NCBI GenBank assembly: GCA_028023455.1
Contig: JAQFVV010000554.1
Coordinates: 250,001 to 314,000, forward strand
Reading direction: 5' to 3'
Length of the DNA stretch: 64,000 nucleotides
Origin: Epiperipatus broadwayi
Lineage: Eukaryota > Onychophora > Udeonychophora > Euonychophora > Peripatidae
The translations under genes and the position numbers were made by a program. Every line of letters begins with the position of its first letter. The stretch's first letter is position 1. Shown in pieces: positions 53,696-64,000 of the stretch. The notes below the pieces were generated by a model. That model was not told where the DNA came from. It saw only the letters and a program-made list of their open reading frames with translations, and ran no database searches.

Positions 53696-54432
53696 ATGCC
53701 ATATTGAATTTTTTAAAAACTGGCCTGAGACACAATTTTCAGAATAACTCCGGTTTTAATTATGTTAGAGCAAAAAAAATTACATTAATAGAAACTAGAA
53801 AAACTATAAAAAAACAATAAGTCTAAGACAAATAATGATAACCATTTAAAAAATGAAGAAAAAAGAAATTTCAACATTCAAAATAATTATTATTTATTGT
53901 TTGTTCATAATTTTTAATTCATCATGAACTAAGTATTAATTACATCTTCAGTTATAATTTCTTTGTATTCCTCACAAAATTATCTTTCAAATCATGTATA
54001 ATATGTCTTATTTGAGATAATCCTGGGCTTCAGAATCTCCAAAAGTATTCGCATAAGAATTCTTTATTTTTATCTTGTGCCCCAAAAGTTCCAAATGTCA
54101 AAGGCATCTATAAGAAAAAGATTCATCCTAATAAAAGATACAAAAGAAATCATCATAGCAATTGGCTTTTTGTCTATCTAAAACTACAAATTGTAGGCTA
54201 CCGACTATATCACTGATAAAAATGAGTTTCATCTCTTCATTTTGTATTTTTTCATGTACATTAGTGATGTTTATATTCTTTATGCACACCAGTGATGTTT
54301 ATATTTTTTATGGACATTAGTGATGTTTATATTTATGCACACAAGTGATGCTATCTTGTTATATTTATTGTATCACAGATATAATTTATTTGCATATAGT
54401 CCATTTGTTAGCTGACTTGAAAATAATATAAA
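53696..54432 (-). repeat. Dispersed repeat S, copy 2
   Basis: Aligns with 18.2-18.9 kb. The exon-like segment (about 54012-54107, minus strand) keeps most residues but has a 1-base deletion and a lost GT donor. GTGATGTTTATATT-type local repeats near 54265-54345 expand this copy. Confidence 0.65.
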
Positions 54433-55390
54433 ACATATAACAAAACCAGAGTGACTCCAAAGCATGAGTATAAAGACATAAACAAGAATCAGAATATGAT
54501 TATTTGCCTGTATATGCAATCTTTCTATGCATTTGATTAATAGTTTTGTAACTCATTACTTGTAAACACAAACACATCATATAAACATAATAATAAATAA
54601 TAAATTATTAAACTTTTTGAGAATCATTATTTTTATAAAATAAGTGGATTAGAACTTTGGAAAATTACTGTGGATATGAATTCTATATGAGCATAAATAA
54701 ATATATAATTTATCAATACACACCAACTACAATCAATAAAAATTATCATTTTCTCAAAAAATTAAAAAAAAATTAAAATATTAAAAAAATTAAAATTTTA
54801 TACTTAAAAGTGCTTTACGTTTCAGCTCCATTGTAGGCCTTGTTTGTGAATAACATTTCTTTTACTATGATAAATTCCATTTGAAAGACAGCTACGAATT
54901 TTCTGTCTTTATCACTTTGTGAAAATTACAAAATTTATAAAAAATCAAAAAAAAAAAAATTCTCTCCTTCATTAAAAATGCTGTAAAAATTCCAAATTTC
55001 ATTGGATTTTTTTATGGTACACCTTTTTGGAATCACACGACACTGAGCTATCAAATACCCATATTTTGTTTAACATCATGCTTATAGTTTTTATGTCAGA
55101 AAAGAAACAAAACAACATGTTGACCTGCGAATATTCATCATTTTGTACTGTTTTAAAAAAAATTGTAGTATTAATCAGAAAATTAGAAAAAATCAATCGG
55201 CACTGAACTAAAAAACATGTCCGAACTAAATCTGGACAATAAATGAAAGTGTAAATTTATCACATTATTGGAGAGGTTGGATAAGATCACAGGGTTTATT
55301 TGATGGGATCACAAGGTTAGACATTTATCATAAATGTGAAAAGACATACCATCTTTCCTACATTGCAGGACTAATAAGTAAATACCAAAA
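54433..55390. other. Non-coding sequence with a weak retroelement-like frame
   Basis: The minus frame 54999-55196 contains NKIWVFDSSVSCDSKKVYH, faintly like the WxxDSGAS segment of copia-type polyproteins. It is too weak to call. Otherwise featureless. Confidence 0.25.
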
Positions 55391-55394
55391 TTAA

Positions 55395-55535
55395 TTGCAT
55401 CACGTTTTTGATATTGGGCAGACTGATATCACTAAAATATTAGCTAGATTGGAGGAAGGTGATATAAGAACTGTGAGAGACTTTGTTGAAATTCTGAAAA
55501 ACATAACAGCTCAAAATAAGAATGAGGAGACTTAG
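55395..55535 (+). other. Short coding-like frame, unrecognised
   Basis: 46 codons ending at TAG, LHHVFDIGQTDITKILARLE then EGDIRTVRDFVEILKNITAQ. The composition is clearly protein-like in an AT-rich setting, with acidic and amphipathic helices. There is no start codon, and a stop lies directly upstream, so it may be the end of an exon or a relic. I cannot name the family. Confidence 0.3.
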
Positions 55536-56255
55536 CACATTCCAGATTTTGTGAAGTTAATCTTCCTTATAGTAATTGTAAAAAGTCTTTTTAGAAATTG
55601 TTATTAACCCTTCTTCAACTATGATTGGATAACAACCTAATAAAATATTGAATGAAAAGATTTGAATTTAAAAACAGACTTGATATTATTTGAGTAACAA
55701 CAATTCCCAAAAACCTTGTGCTTTGACTGTGATGAGTGACCCTTTGTCAAAATAATAGTAACCTATTTCTGCAGAGGGTTTCTTTGTTTGTGGGTAAGGA
55801 CCTATTTTTAAAAAATTTAAATGACAATTTTTTTAACTGATGATCATAGAAATTTTATTACATGGAAAAATGATAGATAACATTTCTCAAAAATTTTAAT
55901 TTCAAATTTATTATTGATATATACAGTGAATAATCCAAGCTGTATCAATATACATGAGTTCAGTTATAAGCTACTCCATTCCAAATCTAAACAAACAAAT
56001 AATAAAATCATAGAAATTCATAAACTTAATAAATTTTATGAGTCACAATCTGCTAACAGCCATTTTTTTTCCTAACTAAATATAACATTCTCAAATACCA
56101 AATGTACATATATCAATTCACATTTTCTTTGCAATTTAAGCACAATTCAGTACCATAATTGTAATCATGTGTAAATAAACAATATATATATATTAATAAT
56201 AAAAAAATCATTTTTTCATGTCAGAGTACCACATTTAGTCCTATTTAAAAAACAA
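55536..56255. other. Non-coding sequence
   Basis: No supported feature. Confidence 0.4.
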
Positions 56256-56259
56256 ACAT

Positions 56260-57142
56260 TACTGGTGGGGCTCAAAAATAACCAAAATCATTCTCTGGTT
56301 TGTGCACCTGTTTTAGCATATGTTTCTGCTGCTACATATTTTTTTACAGGTAATCTTTTGTGTCAATCTGCCGAATGACTTTCTCATGTGAAATCATGAT
56401 GTCATGTAGCATACTTTTTTGTAGAATATGTTTCACGTATTTGTCAATTTTTATAATGACTGAAAAGTTTGAACAATGTAAAATTCTGTTTTAGTTGATA
56501 GAAAATGGCAAGGAAAACAGTTGTAATGCTTGAAACAGATTACAAGCAAGCTGATCTCGGAAAAACACAGTTTTATGAGTGGATTAATTAAAATGGTAAA
56601 TTCATTACTTTCCTAAAAAGCTTGTCAAGTGAAAGTCCAAAGTCAAAATAATGCTGATATTTTTTGACACAAATGACATTTTTCTCTCAGATTTAGTTTG
56701 AAATGGTTAAATATTTTTTCTGCAAGTTCAGAAATATTTATTTGATGCAGTAAAACATAAATGTCCCATTTTGTGACAAATAGAGGAGTACAGGCCTCAT
56801 CACAACAAAGTGTCATCTCCCAAAGCCTTGAATGGAAAACACTTTAATTAAATTCAGCATTACCCAGTTTATCTATCAGCCATATTTCGTTGATCTCACT
56901 ATATGATTGTGTTTTACTCTCTCAAATGAAAATATGCCTCATTTTTTTTGTGGATTTAGAAATGTTGGGGGAAAATGACACAGGCATTGCAAGGCATTAT
57001 ATTGCAGTTGCCTCTGGACTACATTGTAAGATGGAAAACATATATTGATTTGTGTATTGCATCAAATGGACAATGATTTAAAGATTAAATTTATAACATT
57101 TAAAAATAAATTTATTATAAAATTCCAGTTACTTTTGGGAAT
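56260..57142 (+). mobile_element. Internally deleted mariner-type transposon, copy 2
   Basis: The terminal repeat GGGGCTCAAAAATAACCAAA (56267-56286) faces CCAGTTACTTTTGGG (about 57124-57138). Broken plus-strand frames give FEQCKILF, then LGKTQFYEWIN (HTH), SSESPKSKIMLIFFDTND (HTH joined directly to the catalytic-region start), SLYDCVLLSQMKICL and ALQGIILQLPLDYIVRWKTY followed by IDLCIASNGQ. The order fits mariner transposases. The junction SPKSK/IMLIFFDTN skips the middle of the protein, as in copy 1, although the two copies lie in opposite orientation 56 kb apart. Confidence 0.7.
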
Positions 57143-57184
57143 TCTTTTGTAAAAGTCATAGGCATTTTTTTGCCTCACAACACC

Positions 57185-57392
57185 ATGCATGATCATGCTT
57201 ATCAATAACATTTCCATGCTTATCAATGACATTTCCATGCACGATCATGCTTATCAATGACATTTCCACACATGATCATGCTTATCAATGACATTTCTAT
57301 GCATTATCATGCTTATCAATGACATTTCCACACATGATCATGCTTATCAATTACACTTCCATGCATGATCATGCTTATCAATGACATTTCTT
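57185..57392 (+). repeat. 31-bp tandem repeat
   Basis: About seven units of ATGCATGATCATGCTTATCA followed by ATGACATTTCC, one truncated to 20 bp. The unit includes the palindrome GCATGATCATGC. It begins about 40 bp after the mariner 3' end. Confidence 0.9.
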
Positions 57393-58780
57393 CATTTTGT
57401 ATTGAAGGCTTCAATTTATTGTTCTTTCAGAATTTGGCTAACATTATTTTGCATTAGCATACAACTAAAAGCTTTATGGGTGGATTTAAGAGGCTGTTAT
57501 TATGTTTTAATAGGAAAAAGAAAGTCATTGAAGAAAAAAAAAGGTACTTGTGAGTTTTCAAGTAAACCAAGATGACAGCTCATATTTTTGATAAATCTAC
57601 AGTTTCAAGGACCCCAAAAAATGTTTACAAAAAACATGGCTGCTAGGAAATGTATTAAATGTTTACAGTTATTTTTTATTACCATTATTTTTAAAAAAAG
57701 AAATCATTGTGGAAAAATTAATTACAGTATTTACAGTTGCAGAGAAATGACCTTTCCAATAGTTTCTCGAATGGAAAAGTGAAGGAATAAGCAGTACTTA
57801 GCAAATACTCAAGGATAAGGGTTTGAGCAGCTCTGCACTATATTTTATGCTCTAATTAAATGATGGATACCCATTTACTGACCAATATTGAATATTAACA
57901 ACAGTCTGAAATCAAAATCCTGAGTCTTGAAATGAATTTTACCTGAAAATCAGACTATGGTAAAGTACACAGGTGCACCCCCCCTGCATTATGAGACCCT
58001 TTGAGCATGTATATAATCATGCATGAATCATACATATTTATAAAAAGTAATTGGAATTGTTATTTAATGACTAGTGTAATTTTCATCTATTCCATGCTAG
58101 CACAATATTTGCATGAGTCTGGTCATGTTAACAGCCACAGTACTTCATTATTTTGCTGAGGTTTATGTCATGGCTTAACACTTTAGACTATGACAGATTT
58201 AATTGTTTTTCATGGTAAGAGTTTTGTTAGCTTTCAATATTTGATAAAATTATTAAACCATTATTCTATATCAGTATATAATAAATTGAATTTGATAGAA
58301 CTTTACATTTTCAAATGAAATTAATTCTAATATTTCATATTTGAACTTTGCAAATATTGAAAAAGTAAGTGTAAAATAAAAAGAGTGGTTTATTCATTCA
58401 GTGGTTAGGAGATTAAGTTCATAAAACCAATAAATCTTTTAATAGACATTCGTTTTTAAAATCTGAATAAAAACACTATCTCATAAATATATCAAAGTAT
58501 GCTTTAAAATATTAATTTAATTTTTTTTTTTTTTCAATATTGTTAGTAATGGCATATTACCAAACCTTTTCTAAATTTATGTTCCCTGATGTCTTTAAGT
58601 AAAATAATAAAGTAACATCAAGAAAAAATAATACATATAAGATTGATGTCTTTAAGCATTGGCATAAATATGGGCAAAATAATCAAGATAAGGAAAAAAA
58701 CATATATAAGATTGATGGAGGAGATTAAGTTTGCTATTGTGATGCGCAGAAAAATGCAACCGGTAAAGAAAAATGGATTT
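57393..58780. other. Non-coding AT-rich sequence
   Basis: The frames at 57381-57575 and 57588-57782 show no motif. No matched repeats. Confidence 0.4.
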
Positions 58781-58784
58781 TATA

Positions 58785-59498
58785 TATAGGGCTCACAAAT
58801 AAGCTCTTAACAAGCTTTGCAGAATATCCTCAACCCCAGACCAGTTGCTGATACTGAATTTTTTAGTGAGGGGTTAGGATATTCAAACATTAGATTAAAA
58901 ATACCAGGACAAGCCCAGCACTTTATCTAATGGATAAGCATTAAGTAGAAAATTTCAGACATCCATATGTCTTCCAATCCAGCTATATAACTTAAATAGC
59001 CATACGGGACTGAACCGATAAGCTTGTTAAGAGATTATTTGTGAGCTTTATATATAACATTTGTAATACAAGCTTGATTAATTAGGTCATGTGACATATG
59101 ACTTGATTTCTTTGTAATTTTATTTTTTGCTATTAAGGTTTTGGCAATTTTATATTGCTAAAGTTATTAATATATAGTGTATCTGAACTTGGTTCAGTCC
59201 CATATGGCTATTTAAGTTAAATAGCTGGATTGGAAAACATATGAATGTCTGAAAATTTCAGGTTTTCTACTTAATAGTTATCCATTAGATATGTGCTAGG
59301 CTTGTTCTGGTATTTTTAATCTAATGCCTGAATATCCTAGCACCTCACTGAGGAAGCCTGTAGCAGAAACTGGTCTGGGATTGGAGCTATTCTGCAAAAC
59401 TTGTTAAGAGCTTATTTGCGAGCTCTATATATAACATTTGTAAGACAAGCTTATTAAATTAGGTCATGTGACATATGACTTGATTTCTTTGTAAAAAT
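58785..59498. mobile_element. Family B locus 2 (inverted and tandem units)
   Basis: The left, minus-oriented unit (from TCTTAACAAGCTTTGCAGAA at about 58805) has a ruined ribozyme. A right, plus-oriented unit runs to 59498. GGTCATGTGACATATGACTT occurs twice (about 59085 and 59462), giving a period of about 377 bp, matching locus 1. Confidence 0.75.
59330..59393 (+). ncRNA. Hammerhead ribozyme motif (family B)
   Basis: CTGAGGA (59348-59354), stem II with GC/GC and flanking A-A around CTGTA, GAAA, GTC with cleavage after 59375. Stem III ACTGGT. Stem I TGGGAT against ACCTCA has one mismatch and one wobble. The core is intact. Confidence 0.6.
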
Positions 59499-59755
59499 GG
59501 ATTTAACTCAAAGAGAATAATGGTTGAGAATGTTGATAATGAATGAATAACAGTACAAAAATAATTTTTTTGTTACAGATGGTTACATTTAAATTTTAAT
59601 ATAGAAAAAAATTATGGATATAATAATACTTTATAAAAGTAGTAATGCAAATTTTAATATTGTCATTTTTAAAATTCATATGTATTATGTACCAACACCA
59701 TAATCATCACCTTCAACCATTTACAAATGGGTATGGTCATTTAAGAAAAAAAATA
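59499..59755. other. Spacer, nothing recognised
   Basis: AT-rich, no feature. Confidence 0.4.
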
Positions 59756-60061
59756 CTACACTAGATATGCGTTCAGTGATGACCATTCAAACAGTACCAC
59801 TAATAAGTTCATATACAGAACATGCTGGACTTTTATTCTGAATATTTGATATTTCACAATGCTGTCTTTTAATTTGGCAAACTTTTCTTTCTGAAATAAA
59901 TCAACAATGTGTCCAAAAGTAGCTCCCCAAGGTATTTCATCATCTGCCATATCTTCCCAATAAAAGCTTAGTGTTGAACTTCTATAGGTTGTCCTTAAGG
60001 TAATGTTTTTAATGTAAGTAAGGCTTGCATCTTTTATGAAAACCATGCTCAAATTCATCAT
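59756..60061 (-). other. Unrecognised 101-codon open frame
   Basis: Contains SFYWEDMADDEIPWGATFGH then IVDLFQKEKFAKLKDSIVKY, which looks protein-like and is encoded by less AT-rich DNA than its flanks. No family is recognised. It may be an exon fragment or an old transposon ORF. It begins with ATG, but no promoter, splice site or partner exon could be identified. Confidence 0.3.
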
Positions 60062-60525
60062 AAAACATCCAATTCAAAGGACATTATTTTATGATGATGA
60101 ACTCTATATATGTTTATCACAGTAAACTTGCCATTATATTTTTAAAACTATTATATAGCATCCTTAAAAGAAAATTTTCTCTTACCTTTATATTGCATCA
60201 TAGGATTTCCAAATCTATCTTCCATACAATAAATTAGATAAATAATCGCTCGCTCTCTCTCTATGGCTACTTTAGTTACAGTAATTATCAGGAACACATT
60301 GCAGTCTATGCTACACCTCAATTTCTAAATGTCCCTTTCTCAGAGTCTACGATATACCTCAATATCTAAGTTCACCTTTCTCCTTATATTCTCAAAGTAA
60401 TATCCAACCTAAGAATTGGTGAAATTTTTTTTTCTCTCAGTGGCTATTAAAAAACATAATATTATAAACATTAATTATTAAGCCAAAGCCTTTAAAGGTT
60501 GCATTTAAACATTAAATATAGGGGA
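60062..60525. other. Non-coding sequence
   Basis: Short CT-rich patch (60248-60262). Otherwise no feature. Confidence 0.4.
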
Positions 60526-60527
60526 TT

Positions 60528-60698
60528 TGAACTCAGACGTTCAAGCACCCTTCAACTATCCATACTATCTAAACCATGAAATATGTATATTGGTGATTAT
60601 TTATCTTTTCTACATGTATGTGGTCATATGTGTCAGTGATATAAGATAATATGAATAGTTGAAGGATGCTTGTTCAAATTCCCTATATTTACAATTAG
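60528..60698 (+). mobile_element. Family D fragment (3' part)
   Basis: Starts within stem II/GAAA of the family D ribozyme (CCATGAAATATGTATATTGG, 60574-60593). It continues through GATTATTTATCTTTTCTACA to TGTTCAAATTCCCTATATTT. The CTGATGA half is missing. Confidence 0.6.
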
Positions 60699-60699
60699 C

Positions 60700-62775
60700 T
60701 CCAGGTATGTGAAGAGTGCCTGTATTTCAAATATTTAAACATTAAGTAATTTCTGTGGTTCATTCTTTTGAATTGGCAAAAATAATATATATGCACTCTG
60801 TATATATATATATAGTCAATCAAATTTATGCCCAACTTAATTATCATTTATGTAATTAAAGCTAACATTTTCAGGGGTAAAAGATATGAACTTATATTTC
60901 GGATTCGATGTGTATGCATTTGATTGTTGTTAACATTGTACTGATGTTTTGACTGGGTTATATCAGATCATTTGCAGAAGTTGTAGAGACGACTAAAAAC
61001 CTCTGCAACTCCTTGAATGGCTACTACTACCGGTAAGGTTATTGGAGACCCAATCAAAGTGATCGTACAATGCTAATGTTAGCCACAATCATATGTATAC
61101 ACAGACAGATTCAAAATATAAGTTCACAAACATATAAACACGTACACACTTTTATGTAGAGGGACTGAACTAAATGTTTAAAACATCAGAACTAAATTTC
61201 AACTTGAATTCTCCAGAACGTAGCTTTAGGCCATCTCTAGGGTGGCAGATTGAATCTTTAATATCTCTGACCTGAGGGTTTTTCTTTTGTTTGAAAACTT
61301 CAAACATTTTAAAAGTGTTTTACGATAAGAATAAAACGAAAATACTTTCCCAAGAATTTCTTTTGTTTTCCTAAGCCTTCATAACTTTACGGTTCATACT
61401 AATTTTACATTTAGATACTGACTAACTGGAGTTTCAGAGACAATAGTTTGATGGTATGCCCAAACGAGTTTTTAAAAAACAAATAAACAAAGAATTTGAT
61501 TTTTATTTGAACCTTTTTGTAGTGTACATGCTTATTTAAACAAGACTTGTTTCTACTGTTCCTCTGTTCAAGTTTCAAATGTTTGGTCGGAGAACAAACA
61601 AATGTTTTAAATTACCCAGTTATTTTTATTCTCTAGTTTAAAAATGTCAAAGATGAGTGCCTTTTTGTTTGTTTAAAAATTAGTAAATTTTAAAAGTACT
61701 TTATTAAAACAAGATTAAAAAAAATTGAAATAAATAATTTTTTATTTAAAGGAATATTCTCACTAATTTTATGGTAAAATTTTATATTACCTTTTACTTC
61801 TTATAGTGTTTCGTCTAAAAATATCTTCTAAAAGTATCTGACTAATATTGAAATAACTTTGTAGATACAGATTGAGAAAGAGGTATCTAACAATTTTTAG
61901 CTGAAGGATAAAACAAGAATCAAAAAATACTTAATTTATCATCCTCCCGGTGATTTAAAAACTTGGTGAATGTTGCCCTTTTTTTTAAAGAGGCCTATCT
62001 ATTAAAAGGAGGCTTTTTTTTTTTTTTAATAATTGGCCATTATCCAATCCAGTTAACCATCTCACATTGGTTGGAAAATGTATAATTGTTGCACCTGGTC
62101 AGTCCTACCTTAAGCTATGTTTAATTTAAAGTATAAATATTATTAATAGAATTAAATCTTGAAACTGAAAATAATATAATTAATTTGTGTATGCAAATAG
62201 TAAATGTAAGATATTGTCTTGGCTATTAAATATGAATGTGAAGAGATAATAGAAAACTAATTAACAAATGGAAGCTACGTTGCTCAGGATAGGTAACTAA
62301 AAATAGTAACTGTTCATTACTCCAGAGAACAAGAGAGCAGAGCAGTTAAAAGGCGGATTGATCCCCAAGCATCACCAAAAAGAATTACTTGGATTGGCCT
62401 TGAAACCCAGTCAATTTTAGTCGAATATTCCAAATTAAGGTCCAGGGACATTTAAAGGCCACCCCTGTTTTAATTATCATTTTGGTAGGCCTAAGGATTT
62501 TCATAATGTAGTGTAATTAATTTCTACTTATTGTGAATAGCCCACCAATATTAGTTATCTATATTAAAATTGATGTATTTAATCTAGCTTAGTAATAGAA
62601 TATTTAATCCTACTGCGCTCTATGGATCTCTTATTTATTTTTTTATGTTACTAATAATGCTAGTTAGAGCCATGATTATTTTTGGGATTTCAGACACAGC
62701 AACATCCAAAAAGGAGATCTATATTCGACATGAATCTCAGATGACAAAAGTATATCTTAGAATAATGGTGTCCCA
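60700..62775. other. 2 kb of non-coding sequence with one small hairpin
   Basis: AGTTGTAGAG (60979-60988) pairs with CTCTGCAACT (61001-61010), ten pairs including one G-U. No gene or repeat was otherwise recognised. Confidence 0.4.
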
Positions 62776-62778
62776 TCT

Positions 62779-62886
62779 ACCATGTTTCCCCAAAATAAGA
62801 CCTAACTAGAAAATAAGCCTTAGTATGATTTTTCAGGATGTTGATAATATAAGTCCTACCCCATATATAAGACCTAGTTAAATTTG
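62779..62886 (+). mobile_element. Fragment resembling a widespread animal non-autonomous DNA transposon end
   Basis: CCATGTTTCCCCAAAATAAG starts a stretch with repeated AAATAAG/TATAAG plus GACCTA motifs and TGATTTTTCAGGATG. From memory this closely resembles a repeat seen in several animal genomes whose end reads TGTTTCCCCGAAAATAAGACC. I cannot verify the family name by eye. Confidence 0.4.
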
Positions 62887-63460
62887 ATAGCCTGATGGAC
62901 GGATTCCATTCATCCATTGAAACACACGATGGACGTATTGAATTATAAAGTAATGAATATAATATTGAAAAGATTTATATATATATATAACACTTAGGAT
63001 AGGAAAAGAAAAAAACATTTCAAATTCAAATAATGAGTGTATAAATATAAATGTAGATTTTTGTACTTGAATAAATGTTATTCAAAATTATTTTGCAGAC
63101 AGATTCATAACTAATTATTTTAATAAACTTGCAAATACAATTTTCCTTTTATTTATCAACACACCTTTATTCAGTCTGATATGATGTCCAACCATATATA
63201 TTATAAACATTGATATCCAAAAAGTCTGAAACTTATTACTAGCAGGTGATCTTAGTTTACAAATTAATCAAGCCACCTTAAAGTTTCAAATATTATTTCA
63301 AATTAAACATTACTAATTTCAACATTGTATAAATAACTTTTAGTATTCTCATATAATATCAACAAATTAAAAATCCTTCTCCTTTTTCTTTTCAAAAACT
63401 TTATTTTTATTTTTATCTCAATACTGAACATATATATACATATATATTTTAAAAGAAAAA
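62887..63460. other. AT-rich non-coding sequence
   Basis: No supported feature before the RTE-type LINE. Confidence 0.4.
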
Positions 63461-63521
63461 GTGGATGTACTTTTGCTGCGTTATTATATATGATATTCTC
63501 ATATACAACAATGACGCATTA

Positions 63522-64000
63522 AAAAAGATTGAATATCTCGAATTTTGTAAAATGGTGCAGAAAAGAGTTGAAAATGATATAAGAAAGTATAATTGTAAAC
63601 TAGCAAGGAAAGCTGTAGAAGAGAATAAAATTCTAAAGAGTGTAAAACAACATTTTGATATTGGTAAGAAATTTATATCTGCAATAAGAAAAAAAGTTGG
63701 CATTATTACTAAAAAGAGAGATGACATCATGAAATGTGTAGAAGACTTCTATCAAGAATTATATAATAATAAAGAACAAATGCCTCTTATACCTATTATA
63801 TCTTTCAAATTGCCCAGAATTTTGAATGAGGAAGTGAGACATGCAATGAAATTTATGAAGAAAGGGAAGGCTCCAGGTAATGATGGAATTATATAATTGA
63901 TATATTAAAAGAAGCAGGTGAAGAAATAGAATTTTTTTTAGCAAAGTTATATACCAAATGTCTAAATGATAAAGATGTACCAGATGATTGGAATAATGCA
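63522..64000 (+). pseudogene. RTE-type LINE reverse transcriptase (N-terminal part), runs off the window
   Basis: The open frame to 63896 reads EYLEFCKMVQKRVENDIRKY, CVEDFYQELYNNKEQ, then ILNEEVRHAMKFMKKGKAPG and NDGII. A frameshift near 63893 follows, then DILKEAGEEIEFFLAKLYTK and CLNDKDVPDDWNNA to the window end. This matches the linker between endonuclease and RT and the first RT blocks of RTE/BovB elements (VxFYxxLY, EVxxALxxMKxGKAPGxDGI, DLLKxAG, CLxxxxVPxxWxxA). The upstream endonuclease is missing, so it is probably 5'-truncated at about 63.5 kb. Confidence 0.8.

Noticed and set aside
54999-55196. Possible copia-type protease motif (WVFDSSVSC)
   Set aside because: A single weak motif without neighbouring gag, integrase or LTRs.

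Overview
This window looks like a stretch of an AT-rich metazoan nuclear genome with no intact host gene. I see no convincing multi-exon gene, no functional tRNA or rRNA gene, and no bacterial or organellar features. The coding-like material is almost entirely transposon relics: Penelope-like elements, several LINEs, a Ty3/Gypsy LTR element, mariner-type and Merlin-type DNA transposons, and tRNA-derived SINEs. The mix (Penelope, RTE, Gypsy, mariner, Merlin, hammerhead-bearing repeats) suggests an invertebrate, but I cannot name a phylum from the sequence alone.

The most notable content is a set of dispersed repeats that carry type I hammerhead ribozyme (HHR) motifs. At least four repeat families (here called A, B, C and D) differ in sequence. 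All share the core CUGANGA - stem II - GAAA - very short stem III - UH - stem I. In most copies the stem III strand is self-complementary (ACTAGT, ACCGGT, ACCATGGT), the hallmark of HHRs thought to act as dimers in Penelope-like elements and retrozymes. The copies occur as head-to-head palindromes and as head-to-tail dimers with periods of about 360-380 bp. A Penelope-like polymerase relic at 23.8-25.0 kb has an HHR-like motif plus a tRNA-like module downstream of its endonuclease, which gives a plausible autonomous partner.

Layout. 0-1 kb: internally deleted mariner copy. 2.4-8 kb: family D and A repeats with HHRs. 8-10.2 kb: MITE-like inverted repeats, a LINE scrap, Penelope fragments and palindrome family E. 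12.6-13.1 kb: RTE LINE 3' end. 13.1-14.9 kb: family A copies. 18.2-18.9 kb: dispersed repeat with an exon-like segment, duplicated at 53.7 kb. 19.8-22.7 kb: family A and D clusters and a 344-bp tandem dimer. 23.0-25.0 kb: RTE 3' end and the Penelope-like element. 25-30 kb: very AT-rich, featureless. 30.5-31.6 kb: LINE relic. 33.8-35.6 kb: SINE, GATA-type microsatellite, families C and A. 36.4-42.4 kb: palindromic array of about 310-350-bp units, into which a family A dimer (11-bp target duplication) and a Gypsy element (5-bp GGTAC duplication) inserted. 43-49.6 kb: mostly unique sequence with scattered HHR repeats and palindromes. 50-54.4 kb: LINE scrap, 75/107-bp minisatellite, Merlin relic, family B palindrome. 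56.3-57.4 kb: second mariner copy and a 31-bp tandem repeat. 58.8-59.5 kb: second family B locus. 63.5-64.0 kb: RTE-type reverse transcriptase running off the window.

All calls come from reading the sequence. Family assignments rest on recognised motifs, not on database searches.
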